From G963663525 sp963663525 (GTDB lineage: Bacteria > Myxococcota_A > SURF-8 > G963663525): a DNA stretch of 64,000 nucleotides. The notes beneath the pieces were generated by a model. It had not been told where the DNA came from. It was given only the letters and a program-made list of their open reading frames with translations, and did no database searches. The stretch spans positions 3,100,001 through 3,164,000 of the forward strand of contig CAXXHC010000001.1 in NCBI GenBank assembly GCA_963663525.2, read 5' to 3'. Of the stretch, positions 42,101-50,673 are shown piece by piece (the stretch's first letter is position 1; each line of letters starts with the position of its first letter). The position numbers and the translations under genes were made by a program.

Positions 42101-43651
42101 ATGACGAATACAACGAACAACAAACAAGTCCTGACCGACGAAGAACGAGCCCTTCTCGCCATTCTCACCAGCCCGGCCAAATGGGGGGAAGCGTTTCTGA
42201 AAAATCGCGATGGATCACCACGTCGGTATCGCTCTTATCAGGTGAAAGATCTCGAATGTACGAGCAAGCGGATCGTCCATCTGGATGGCCGCGCCGTGGG
42301 AAAAACCGTCGATCTGTCCACGATGCTGCTGTGGTTTCTGTTTACCCATCCGGGAAAATCCGTGCTGGTCGGCGCGCCGTATCAAGGACATCTCGACGCC
42401 ATTATCGAGGAAGTGGAATTCCAGTTGGATCGCGTGGAGGAGCTTAAAGCCAGCATTGCCAGAAAAGCGGGGAACAAACCAAAAATCAAGCGGCATCCCT
42501 ACTTCGAGGTCTTTTTCACCAACGGCAGCTCCGTGTATTTTCGACCTGCCGGGGATATCGGCGCGGCCTTTCGATCGCTTCATGTGGATCTTCTGCTGGT
42601 GGACGAAGCGGCCTGGGTACCGGACAAAGCCTGGGATGCACTCCGGCAATGCCTGAATGCAGGCGGAATCTTTCGTGTGTACTCGACGCCGAATGGTCTG
42701 CGCAACACTGCATACTACCGCATCACCCAAAGCAAATCCTGGAAAGTCTTTCGCTGGCCGAGTTGGATGGCACCCGACTGGTCGGACAAACGTGAACAAG
42801 AGTTATTGGATTTCTACGGCGGGAAAGATACCCCTGGTTGGCAGCATGAAGTCGCTGGCGAGCATGGCAAACCGGCTTATGGAGCTTTTGTCACCGAACA
42901 GGTGATTCGGGCCTTGAACGATCTTCCGGAGTACCGAAAACGTATCCTCACCGGCGAGCATCTGGAGGGCTGCGAGGACGAAAAAGCCATCCGAATGCGT
43001 CTGGAGCAGGTGTTGGACCTGACCGGTGGCAACGGCACCTACTGGTTGGGTGGCGATCTTGGCTACACCTCGGATCCCACGGAATTGCTGCTGTTCGAAG
43101 AGGATCCGGAGATCCAAACGTTGACGCTCGTGCTGCGGATTCATGCCGAGCATGTGGCGTATCCGGTCATCACTGAAATCGTCGCGTTAATCGACCGGTT
43201 GTACTCACCAGTAGGAATCGGCGTGGATCGTGGCGGCAACGGCATGAGTGTGGTGCAGGAATTGCTTGGCCTGGACAAATACCGGGACCTGCATTTGGCA
43301 GGACGACTCGTAGGCTACGACTTCGGCGGGACCATTGCGGTGGGGGAAGACAATGCGGGCAAACCCATCAAGAAGCGAGTGAAAGAGCAGATGACGGCGC
43401 TGATCAACGAGAGCCTGAACGCCCGCAAGCTGAAACTGCCGAAATCCGACCATGAGATCGAAGATCAACTCTGTACCCAGACCTACATTCTCACGAGCAA
43501 CGGCGTGGTCTATTCGAAAGGCAATGACCATTGCGTCGATGCCATCCGTTGTGCCCTGCTGCGACGCGCCCAGGAGCGTTACGAAAGCTACGACCCGGTG
43601 GAGATTGTTGTCAACCTCCGGCCCGTACCTTTGAATCGAATCATCTACTGA
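42101..43651 (+). CDS. terL: phage terminase large subunit
   Basis: 516 residues. ATPase: Walker A GRAVGKT (K68), Walker B LLLVDEA (D168, E169) and a motif III-like FRVYSTPNGL. Nuclease: Asp319 in GGDLGYTSDPTE plus acidic residues around VDRGGNG and CVDAIRCALL. Packages DNA into proheads as the motor and cuts it. First gene of the structural block; its 3' end overlaps the Doc-like gene on the opposite strand by 7 bp. Confidence 0.9.
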   Translation: MTNTTNNKQVLTDEERALLAILTSPAKWGEAFLKNRDGSPRRYRSYQVKDLECTSKRIVHLDGRAVGKTVDLSTMLLWFLFTHPGKSVLVGAPYQGHLDAIIEEVEFQLDRVEELKASIARKAGNKPKIKRHPYFEVFFTNGSSVYFRPAGDIGAAFRSLHVDLLLVDEAAWVPDKAWDALRQCLNAGGIFRVYSTPNGLRNTAYYRITQSKSWKVFRWPSWMAPDWSDKREQELLDFYGGKDTPGWQHEVAGEHGKPAYGAFVTEQVIRALNDLPEYRKRILTGEHLEGCEDEKAIRMRLEQVLDLTGGNGTYWLGGDLGYTSDPTELLLFEEDPEIQTLTLVLRIHAEHVAYPVITEIVALIDRLYSPVGIGVDRGGNGMSVVQELLGLDKYRDLHLAGRLVGYDFGGTIAVGEDNAGKPIKKRVKEQMTALINESLNARKLKLPKSDHEIEDQLCTQTYILTSNGVVYSKGNDHCVDAIRCALLRRAQERYESYDPVEIVVNLRPVPLNRIIY

Positions 43652-44043
43652 GGGGATTCCAGATGGGAAAGCTCTCGAAAAACAGTGGCCAGCCCTTCTT
43701 TATCCAGACAGTGCTCCGCAATCTGGATCATTGCTTGAACCAAACGGGTGCTTGGCGAAATCGAATAGCCGTTGAAATAAAGGAAAACAAGCGCGGCATG
43801 AAGTCCGGTTCGTTTGTTGCCATCGAGAAACGGCTGATTCTGGGCGATGTGGAAGGCGTAGGCCGCCGCCATGTGGAAGATATCCGAGTGAAGATAGTCC
43901 GTTCCGAATGTAGCCTGCGGTTGTGCCACAGCGGACTGAAGCAAATCGTCGCTCCGAATACCATGGGTTCCGCCATACCGGTCGATCAGATCCTCATGAA
44001 GCTGAAGAACGTCTTCAACGTTCAAGAAATCGATAGCACTCAT
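43645..44043 (-). CDS. Doc/Fic-family toxin with altered catalytic histidine
   Basis: 132 residues, Doc size. The loop reads AQNQPFLDGNKRTG; family members have His where Q stands before PF (codon CAG for CAY). The rest of the loop, including GNKRTG, is intact. In Fic/Doc enzymes that His is the general base, so this copy is probably inactive or altered. Overlaps its antitoxin by 4 bp (ATGA). The pair is inserted in opposite orientation between terminase and portal. Confidence 0.85.
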   Translation of the reverse strand: MSAIDFLNVEDVLQLHEDLIDRYGGTHGIRSDDLLQSAVAQPQATFGTDYLHSDIFHMAAAYAFHIAQNQPFLDGNKRTGLHAALVFLYFNGYSISPSTRLVQAMIQIAEHCLDKEGLATVFRELSHLESPQ

Positions 44044-44264
44044 TTCGCCAGTTCACGAAACGTGTCGTCATGGGTATCCATGATTTTTTTCGATACAGCT
44101 TTGATTCGACGCTTCCGATTCCCTTTCAGCGGCTGGATGATCAGAGCCTTGCCATCGGTCTTCATCTCCAATTGGGTCTCGTCATCAATGTCCAGCAGTT
44201 CGAGTATCGGTTTTTCGATGATGAGGCCGAGGCTGTTTCCGATTTTCGTCAAATGCTTGACCAT
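44040..44264 (-). CDS. AbrB/MazE-type antitoxin of the Doc-like module
   Basis: 74 residues. Swapped-hairpin AbrB DNA-binding domain (VKHLTKIGNSLGLIIEKPIL ... LEMKTDGKALIIQPL) followed by a basic, helical C-terminus that would contact the toxin. Presumably represses its own promoter in the 110-bp gap to the portal gene. Confidence 0.8.
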   Translation of the reverse strand: MVKHLTKIGNSLGLIIEKPILELLDIDDETQLEMKTDGKALIIQPLKGNRKRRIKAVSKKIMDTHDDTFRELAK

Positions 44265-44375
44265 GTTTCCATCTCCATAGGACGTATGTCCATTGTTATA
44301 ACGATAGTATGACCATGTTCCAGGAATAAGTCAAGGAATGACCGATCACCAGAAACCTTTACGGAGGAGAAAATC

Positions 44376-45803
44376 ATGTCGAAACAAAAGAAACGAAGGA
44401 AACGAACTCAAAAAAAGCAACGTGAACCCCAGAAAAACACCCATTCGACCGGCCAGACGATGCAAATGCCTCCAGCGTCTGCCGCCGCATTGTCCCCTGG
44501 ATTCTTTAACGACGTCACGGCAACGAAGGCCGTTCCCACGTCCTGGGAAGACCGTGCTCGCAAAGCCGTCGAGTATTACCAGGAGGAACCGCTGGTTTCC
44601 AACGCCATCAATGCCTGGCGAACCTTCGCCCTGGGGGATGAGATCCGCGTAAATTGTGAAAACGAAACGGTTCGGGATGAGGCGAAGGACGCGTTTATTA
44701 CCCTGGGACTCAACGATTTCGTCAAGGATATGGTTCTGCAACTGCTTTTGAAAGGCGATGCGATGGCCTACCTTGTCCGCTCGAAATCGGGTGACGACAT
44801 TGAGCGGGTGATCTGCCTGAATCCCATCTCCGTCACGCTAAATTACGAGAACGACGCCCTGGTGGAAGTCATCCAACGCCCCATACATCCGGATGGTTCT
44901 TACGGGGAGGAAGTCAGCTTGGACCTGGATTTCTTTTTCCATGCCAAGTGGAATGCCCCGGAGTTCGATCCTCGAGGCCAATCCATGGTGGTTCCAGCCT
45001 TCGAGTCGATTGCCTTGCTGCGTGATTATCGTACCGCCGAGCGGGCGATTGCCAAGCGTTGGGCTACTCCCTTGCGTTTTATCCAGGTGGGCGGTGCCTA
45101 CGGAAGTCGTATCATCACTCCCGACAAAGGCATGCTGGACGCCGTGCGTGACGAGTTGAACAAGATGGATTTGGCCTCCGGGCTGGTGGTGCCGTTCTAC
45201 GTCAAAGCGGAAACGTATGGAGCCGAAGGCATTTCGCTGAACACCGAAGCCAAAGCTCAAGAAGCCAAAGAAGACATTTTGACGGGGTTGGGCTTGGCAA
45301 GAAGCGTCGTTAGCGGTTTGGGTCCAAACTTCGCTACGGCATCGGTTTCCATGCAGAAGATGATTGTGCAGCTAAAAGAGATCAAACAAGCGGCCCGGGA
45401 CATCCTCGATTGGGTCTTCGATGAGTGGTTGGAGCTCAAGGGCTACGAAAACGAAACCTTGCATTATCAGTTTTCGGATCTGGATCTGTCGGCGGAGGTG
45501 GATCAGAAAAAGCTGCTGATCGAGTTGTACGATCGAGGTTTGATCTCGAAAAAATCGTTGCAAGAGAAGATGAGTCTAAATCCGGAGGTGGAAGCCAAGG
45601 AACGCGATCGTGAAGAGATCGTGGTGGACAGCAATTGGAGTGTGGAGGATATCTCGCGGCTGGTGGCGTTGGACGTGTTGACCGTCGATGAGGCGAGAAA
45701 ACGTTTGGGTTTGGATCAACCTGCCGAAAAGGCACGTGAAAAGGCAGCATTGGCGGATGCGGAGCGGATCTATGCAAAACATCGCGGAGAGGACCATGTC
45801 TGA
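44376..45803 (+). CDS. phage portal protein
   Basis: 475 residues, RBS GGAGGAGAAAATC. Lys/Gln-rich N-terminus, then the portal body: RKAVEYYQEEPLVSNAINAW, GDAMAYLVRSKSGDDIE, FDPRGQSMVVPAFE and a long helix-rich stem. Forms the dodecameric ring through which DNA enters the head. Position after the terminase and before a gpF-like protein supports the call. Its last 8 bp overlap the next gene. Confidence 0.85.
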   Translation: MSKQKKRRKRTQKKQREPQKNTHSTGQTMQMPPASAAALSPGFFNDVTATKAVPTSWEDRARKAVEYYQEEPLVSNAINAWRTFALGDEIRVNCENETVRDEAKDAFITLGLNDFVKDMVLQLLLKGDAMAYLVRSKSGDDIERVICLNPISVTLNYENDALVEVIQRPIHPDGSYGEEVSLDLDFFFHAKWNAPEFDPRGQSMVVPAFESIALLRDYRTAERAIAKRWATPLRFIQVGGAYGSRIITPDKGMLDAVRDELNKMDLASGLVVPFYVKAETYGAEGISLNTEAKAQEAKEDILTGLGLARSVVSGLGPNFATASVSMQKMIVQLKEIKQAARDILDWVFDEWLELKGYENETLHYQFSDLDLSAEVDQKKLLIELYDRGLISKKSLQEKMSLNPEVEAKERDREEIVVDSNWSVEDISRLVALDVLTVDEARKRLGLDQPAEKAREKAALADAERIYAKHRGEDHV

Positions 45804-46632
45804 CACCGAACAGGCGAAACAAATCCGGAAAGCGGTGGAAAAAGCTGTGAAACGGCGAGACCGCTATGCCGACGATCGTGTGAAAGATGTGCTGCAATCC
45901 TTGGATGCGGCAGCGGATGATGTGGCGAAACAAATCCGACGTTTTGAGAAAAAGGCGGCCTTGAAAGATTGGCAGGAGTTACGGCTGTCCATCCTGAAAG
46001 AGACGGAAAACGAGATCGACGCCATCACGAAAGAACTCCAGGCAAGTTGGAAAGTCGGCATTCGCGCCAACGTGGAAGGCTCGATGAAGCTTGGGATCGA
46101 GGATGGAATCGACCAGCTGGAAGCTCTGGAACATCCTGATTTTGCAGGGATTTCGGATAAAGCCAAGCGGGCTGCAATCACGAAGACGTTTTCGACCCTC
46201 GACCGGGCGGCGATTGATTTTCTGGCGAATTACCAAGTGCAGCTCTTGGGCGATGTAACCACGGAACTAGCCGCCGGAATCAAGCGGACCATCACGCAGG
46301 GTGTGTTGACGGGCAAGAGCATTCCGGAGGTTGCGCGAGAGATCGGCAAGGTCGTGACGGATAAAAACGCTTTCAAAAACGCGGGAAAGACGGTGTTTCG
46401 CTCGTCGCAGCATCGCGCCACGTTGATTACCCGTACCGAAACCCTTCGCGCGCACAACGAAGGCCGGAAGATGTTTTACCGGGAGGTGGGAATCCAGAAG
46501 GTGAAATGGCTGACCGCACAGGATGAACGAACCTGCCCCATTTGTGCTCCGCGCGATGGAAAAATCTACGACATCGACAAAGTTCCCGACGAACACCCTG
46601 GAGGACGCTGCACGGTTGTGGCCGTTTTATGA
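45796..46632 (+). CDS. phage head morphogenesis protein (SPP1 gp7 / Mu gpF-like)
   Basis: 278 residues from ATG 45796 (CGGAGAGGACC). A long charged helical N-terminal half is followed by the F-like domain (FRSSQHRATLITRTETLRAH, EGRKMFYREVG) and a Cys/His cluster TCPICAPRDGK ... EHPGGRCTVV that is diagnostic for the family. A minor capsid component needed for DNA injection or head assembly. Confidence 0.85.
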   Translation: MSDTEQAKQIRKAVEKAVKRRDRYADDRVKDVLQSLDAAADDVAKQIRRFEKKAALKDWQELRLSILKETENEIDAITKELQASWKVGIRANVEGSMKLGIEDGIDQLEALEHPDFAGISDKAKRAAITKTFSTLDRAAIDFLANYQVQLLGDVTTELAAGIKRTITQGVLTGKSIPEVAREIGKVVTDKNAFKNAGKTVFRSSQHRATLITRTETLRAHNEGRKMFYREVGIQKVKWLTAQDERTCPICAPRDGKIYDIDKVPDEHPGGRCTVVAVL

Positions 46633-46643
46633 GAGGGAGACAA

Positions 46644-46811
46644 ATGAACGATATATCCAAACTGATTGATTATTTGCGACAACTTGTCCGCTCACGTTTT
46701 TATGGCAAGGTGATCATCAGCTTCAAGGATGGTGGCATTACGACGATCAAAACCGAACGCACGGTAAAAATCAGCGAGTTGGATGTGCCTGAAACAAACA
46801 AAATAAAGTAG
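46644..46811 (+). CDS. small DUF2292/YezD-like protein
   Basis: 55 residues. RLVRSRFYG-like N-terminal helix then GKVIISFKDGGITTIKTERT, the pattern of the YezD/DUF2292 family of small beta proteins of unknown role. RBS GAGGGAGACAA. Confidence 0.5.
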   Translation: MNDISKLIDYLRQLVRSRFYGKVIISFKDGGITTIKTERTVKISELDVPETNKIK

Positions 46812-46866
46812 AATGCTGTTGACTATCGAAAACCGACCCGGGACCGATACACTCAAGAGGATGAAT

Positions 46867-47643
46867 ATGACCCAAAAACATAGACTTCCTACAAGCATCA
46901 CCGTTTGCTTTCTTGTTTTAACTTTGGCTTTTTCTGTTTTTTCCAGCGAAAGTCAACCTGGAAACACGTCTATCGAATCCTTTTCCAAAGCCAAGAAGTT
47001 CCTTCACAACGTTGTTTATTCAGGACACCGAACGACGCTTTACTGCGAGTGTTCCTACAACGAAAAAAAGGAGGTCGACTGGTCTTCCTGTGGCTATTCT
47101 CCCCAAAAAGCGAACAGGAGAGCCAAGCGAGTGGAATGGGAGCATGTGGTTCCAGCCCACGCCTTTGGGCAGAGTTTCAAGGAATGGCGAGATGGACATC
47201 CAGAATGCAAAACCAGGAAGGGAAAATCTTTTAAAGGCAGAAAATGCGCCGGGAAAATGAACCTTGATTTCCGCCGCATGGAAGCTGATTTATACAACCT
47301 TTCTCCCGCTATCGGTGAAGTAAACGGTTTGCGGTCAAACTATTCGATGGCGATGATCCCTGGTGAGAAACGTAAATTTGGAGCTTGCGATGTTGAGATA
47401 GAGGGAAGAAAAGTTGAGCCGAGACCGGAAATCAGGGGGGATATTGCAAGAATCTATCTCTACATGGACTCTGCTTACCCCGGTAGAGGAATCATTTCCC
47501 AAAAGAATCGCAAGCTGTTTGAAGCCTGGCGAAAGAGCGATCCTGTTGACGCCTGGGAATGTGAGCGGTCAAGAAAAATAGCCAAGATCCAGGGAAACGT
47601 GAATAGAATCGTGAAGCTCGCTTGCGAAGCCAACGGATTATGA
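46867..47643 (+). CDS. secreted endonuclease I (EndA/Dns family)
   Basis: 258 residues from ATG 46867, spaced 7 from AAGAGG. Signal peptide (1-27). Endonuclease I signature: CSYNEKKEVDWSSCGY, WEHVVPAHAFG (catalytic His near residue 93), CAGKMNLDFRRMEADLYNLS and GEVNGLRSNYSM. Disulfide-bonded periplasmic or secreted nuclease degrading double-stranded DNA. Odd inside a head-gene run; most likely a cargo gene (moron), perhaps to exclude or scavenge foreign DNA. Has its own gap on both sides. Confidence 0.88.
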   Translation: MTQKHRLPTSITVCFLVLTLAFSVFSSESQPGNTSIESFSKAKKFLHNVVYSGHRTTLYCECSYNEKKEVDWSSCGYSPQKANRRAKRVEWEHVVPAHAFGQSFKEWRDGHPECKTRKGKSFKGRKCAGKMNLDFRRMEADLYNLSPAIGEVNGLRSNYSMAMIPGEKRKFGACDVEIEGRKVEPRPEIRGDIARIYLYMDSAYPGRGIISQKNRKLFEAWRKSDPVDAWECERSRKIAKIQGNVNRIVKLACEANGL

Positions 47644-47700
47644 CAAGAGTTTTTGTAGCCTGAGGGGCTCGTTCTTCTATGCGGAGCCTATATTTTGGGG

Positions 47701-47727
47701 AGGACATCTTTTTTGACGAGATGTCCT
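47701..47727 (+). other. hairpin-forming inverted repeat
   Basis: AGGACATC and GATGTCCT, 8-bp perfect arms with an 11-nt T-rich loop, just after the endonuclease gene. No T-tract follows, so it may be a processing or binding site rather than a terminator. Confidence 0.4.
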
Positions 47728-47869
47728 ATTGTGAGGAGTGGAAACCGAGCTTATACTGAAAATGCGTGAGAGATAATTTCACGCACGGACTGACCGGAAA
47801 AACCGGCGGTCCACCGGGCATTCCCTGGTTGTTCGTACATAACGGACCGTGGCTGATCGGAAAAACCGA

Positions 47870-47907
47870 AAGCTCCGGATGAGACGCAAACTTTCTCGTT
47901 TGTGCTC
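47870..47907 (+). terminator. terminator-like structure before the fusion gene
   Basis: AGCTCC/GGGGCT outer arms enclosing a GCAAAC/GTTTGT hairpin, followed by seven T. It ends 29 bp upstream of the ATG at 47936, so it would end the cargo-gene transcript or attenuate the next gene. Confidence 0.45.
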
Positions 47908-47935
47908 GTTCGGGGCTTTTTTTATTGGAGCAACG

Positions 47936-50287
47936 ATGTTTTTTACCGACGCCGAAAAGATTCGATTCATTTTGCTCGCCGAAGCGGGACTGCATTGGCT
48001 GTTGGAAGACGATGAAAACCTCTCCGCTGAAGCCAAAACCGCCGAGCGTCCGAAATACATCACGAACTACATCGGCTCGAAGCAAAAACTGATCGACTGG
48101 ATCTGGGCCAACACCCCGGACAACGCCAACACGGCTGTGGATGCGTTTTCCGGCTCTTCGGTGGTGGGCTACATGTACAAATCCAAGGGCCTGGCGGTGC
48201 ATTCCTGCGATCGGCTGCGTTACTGCCACCACATTGCTCGGGCGATTGTCGAAAACGATTCGGTCACGCTTTCCGAGGAGGAGATCGAGGGATTGTTGAG
48301 CAATTCCGGTACTATCCGCGATTTCGTCCGAAAGCATTTCGGCGGGGTGTATTTCGAGCCTGGCGTTCACAAGCTGATCGACATCGTGCGATCGAACACC
48401 GACACGCTCAAAGGCTACAAAAAAGACATCGCCCTGTTTGCATTGGGAAAAACCTGCATTACGGCCAAGGGCGGTTTCGGCCATTTCGGCACCACGAAAA
48501 AGCAGGACAATCGGGCGGATTCCCCGGCGCAGTTCAAAGAGCGTTTCGCCAAAAACTGTCAACGTATCAACGCGCTGATCTTCGAAGGTGAGAAATCCTG
48601 CAAAGCGCACCATGGCGATACGCGCAAGCTGCTGGGCAAAGTCAACGCCGATGTGGCCTATTTCGATCCGCCCTATGCTACGCAGTTTTCGCAGACCAAT
48701 TACGAGCGGGCGTACCACTTCGTTGAAGGTCTGATGACCTGGTGGGAAGGCAAGGACATCCGCAAGGATTCCACGACCCGGGCCTACGATATTCCCACGG
48801 AAGTCACCAAAGCCAACGCCAAAAGTTTCTTCGAAGAGTTTTTGGGGGCCGCCAAGCATATTCCGCATTGGATCATCAGCTACCGGGACCAGGCCTATCC
48901 GAGTGAAGCGGAAATCAAGACCATCGTGGGTGCCAACGGCAAATCGAGCCGGATGAAGAGCAAAACCCACCAGTACCAGATCTCCGCGCAGCGCAGTGAA
49001 CACTCCCAGGCCAGGGAGCATTTGTTTGTCTGCGCACCGGGTGGTGCTAAGGCGAATGTCGAACACGCCGACGTTGCTCGTGAGGAGAAAGACGCCCGGA
49101 CGACCGGCAACCATCCCATCCATACACGGATTCCTTCCATGGGCGGGATGGAATTTCTTTCGGCAAAAGCCGAGCAATCGGGCGACAAACGTTTCAAATT
49201 CATCCTGACGCATGTGGGAACCAACCGCAACGGCGATCATTTCACCGCCGAGGAGTTGCAACGGGCTGCCGAAACGGCGATCGGCAAGAAAATCGACCTC
49301 TCTCACTCCCAGGAATTTCGCGACATCGTGGGCGGCATCGTCGAAGCAAACTACATCGACGACGGGGAAAACTCCCGCATCGAGTGTGTCGGCGAACTGT
49401 TCACTGCCGAGAGCGAACCTGCCCGGCTGGCCTACAAGCTGATGAAGCGCGGCATCGTGACCCACGTTTCGATGGAATGCGATTACCAGGAAGGCAAGTG
49501 CTCGATTTGCGGAAAAACCATCGCCAGCAAAGCGGAGTACTGCAGCCATCTCAAAAACTTCAAGGGCCGCAAGCTCAAAGGAAAACCCTGTTTCGAGATT
49601 CTACGCGGTGTGACGTTTACCGGCATGGGTCTTTTGGATCGCGATGGGGCCGATGAGCGTGCGGAGATTCGACAGGTTGCCAGCCAAACTTCCATTGAAG
49701 GAGAAACGGAAATGTCCGACGAAAAGACGAAAGAAACGAAAGCGGCGGAAACTCCGCCCGAACCCGACGGAATGAGTGAGGCCGAAAAGGAAAAACTCAT
49801 CAAAAAGCAGCGAAGCGAGATCGAAAAGCTGATGAAAGAGCTCGACGCGGTGAAAAAGCAGCTCGACGACTCCCAGGCAACGCACCGGGCGGTGGTTCGT
49901 AAGGCCAAGGCTGAGAAATTGCTGTCGTTGTGGGAGGATGCGGGCCGTGAGTTCGGTGATGAATCCGCTCGTGCCAACGAACTCGATCGGCTGATGAAAC
50001 TCTCCGACGAGGCGTTTTCGGCCACCGAAGAGACGGTTTCGGCTATCGCCGCCACGCGCAAACCGAAGAAAACCGATGAGGACGACGAGGAACCCGAAGA
50101 GATTCCCGAGGACGACCTCGATAAGAAGAAATCGAAAAAGAAACCCCGCAAGAAGGGAAATCTGTCCAGCGATGCTCGGGAGCGCCACACGCATGCGCCG
50201 GATTCGGCGGGTGCCACGCTGGCCGACAAGCTGACGCAGGGGTTTATGGCTGCGTACAAGGACCGTGCCGGAATTCCGGCTGAGTAA
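47936..50287 (+). CDS. fusion: DNA adenine methyltransferase, prohead protease and scaffold-like tail
   Basis: 783 residues from ATG 47936 (TTGGAGCAACG). Residues ~38-355: D12-class N6-adenine methyltransferase with YIGSKQKLIDWIW (SAM-binding motif I area) and the catalytic FDPPY at 243-247. Residues ~405-570: a capsid maturation-protease-like domain (FILTHVGTNRNGDHFTAEEL, VGGIVEANYIDDG, VTHVSMECDYQEG), including a CSICGK zinc-knuckle insert. Residues ~585-783: acidic/basic coiled-coil (ETKAAETPPEPDG, KLMKELDAVKKQLDDS, EEIPEDDLDKKKSKKK), as in scaffolds. The following genes are decoration and major capsid, the usual place for protease-scaffold. Methyltransferase fusion at this position is unusual; no internal stop, so it is read as one protein. 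Confidence 0.75.
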   Translation: MFFTDAEKIRFILLAEAGLHWLLEDDENLSAEAKTAERPKYITNYIGSKQKLIDWIWANTPDNANTAVDAFSGSSVVGYMYKSKGLAVHSCDRLRYCHHIARAIVENDSVTLSEEEIEGLLSNSGTIRDFVRKHFGGVYFEPGVHKLIDIVRSNTDTLKGYKKDIALFALGKTCITAKGGFGHFGTTKKQDNRADSPAQFKERFAKNCQRINALIFEGEKSCKAHHGDTRKLLGKVNADVAYFDPPYATQFSQTNYERAYHFVEGLMTWWEGKDIRKDSTTRAYDIPTEVTKANAKSFFEEFLGAAKHIPHWIISYRDQAYPSEAEIKTIVGANGKSSRMKSKTHQYQISAQRSEHSQAREHLFVCAPGGAKANVEHADVAREEKDARTTGNHPIHTRIPSMGGMEFLSAKAEQSGDKRFKFILTHVGTNRNGDHFTAEELQRAAETAIGKKIDLSHSQEFRDIVGGIVEANYIDDGENSRIECVGELFTAESEPARLAYKLMKRGIVTHVSMECDYQEGKCSICGKTIASKAEYCSHLKNFKGRKLKGKPCFEILRGVTFTGMGLLDRDGADERAEIRQVASQTSIEGETEMSDEKTKETKAAETPPEPDGMSEAEKEKLIKKQRSEIEKLMKELDAVKKQLDDSQATHRAVVRKAKAEKLLSLWEDAGREFGDESARANELDRLMKLSDEAFSATEETVSAIAATRKPKKTDEDDEEPEEIPEDDLDKKKSKKKPRKKGNLSSDARERHTHAPDSAGATLADKLTQGFMAAYKDRAGIPAE

Positions 50288-50299
50288 AGGAGGAACGAG

Positions 50300-50662
50300 A
50301 TGTCGTATGTGCAACCACTGGCTCCGGGCTTTCGTTACGGCCTGGGAGAGATGCAGGGCGCGGGAGAACCGGGTCAGTTCGTCAACGTGGCGGGCGATAA
50401 CGTCTTCGCCGTATCCGACGATTCCGCCGAAAAACCCTTCGGTCTGCTCGAACGAAAAGTCGCTGACGGTGAGATGCCCGGCATCTTTTGTCTGGGCGGA
50501 ATCTACGAAACGGATGTTTTCGTGGGTGATCCGAGTCCGGGGGACAACCTGGCCGTGGACGCCTCGACCGGCACGCTGAAAGTGGCGGCCGAGGGCAACG
50601 TCGTTGTGGCCGAAGCCATCTCCGTGGGCGCGGGTGTCCTGCGCTTCAAGCTCTTGGTGTAA
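50300..50662 (+). CDS. capsid decoration-like protein
   Basis: 120 residues, RBS AAAGGAGGAACGAG. Small all-beta protein (GEPGQFVNVAGDNVFAVSDD ... DTLAV-type strand, GVLRFKLLV end) between scaffold and major capsid genes, matching the position and composition of head-decoration (DUF2190/Hoc-like) proteins. Confidence 0.6.
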   Translation: MSYVQPLAPGFRYGLGEMQGAGEPGQFVNVAGDNVFAVSDDSAEKPFGLLERKVADGEMPGIFCLGGIYETDVFVGDPSPGDNLAVDASTGTLKVAAEGNVVVAEAISVGAGVLRFKLLV

Positions 50663-50673
50663 AGGAGGCAACG

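Noticed and set aside
39471..42104. 877-codon open frame antisense to the integrase and small genes
   Set aside because: It spans five well-supported minus-strand genes with their own ribosome sites and conserved motifs; codon bias alone keeps the antisense frame open.
47726..49549. 607-codon open frame antisense to the methyltransferase fusion
   Set aside because: No start context or domain; the plus strand carries the FDPPY and protease motifs.
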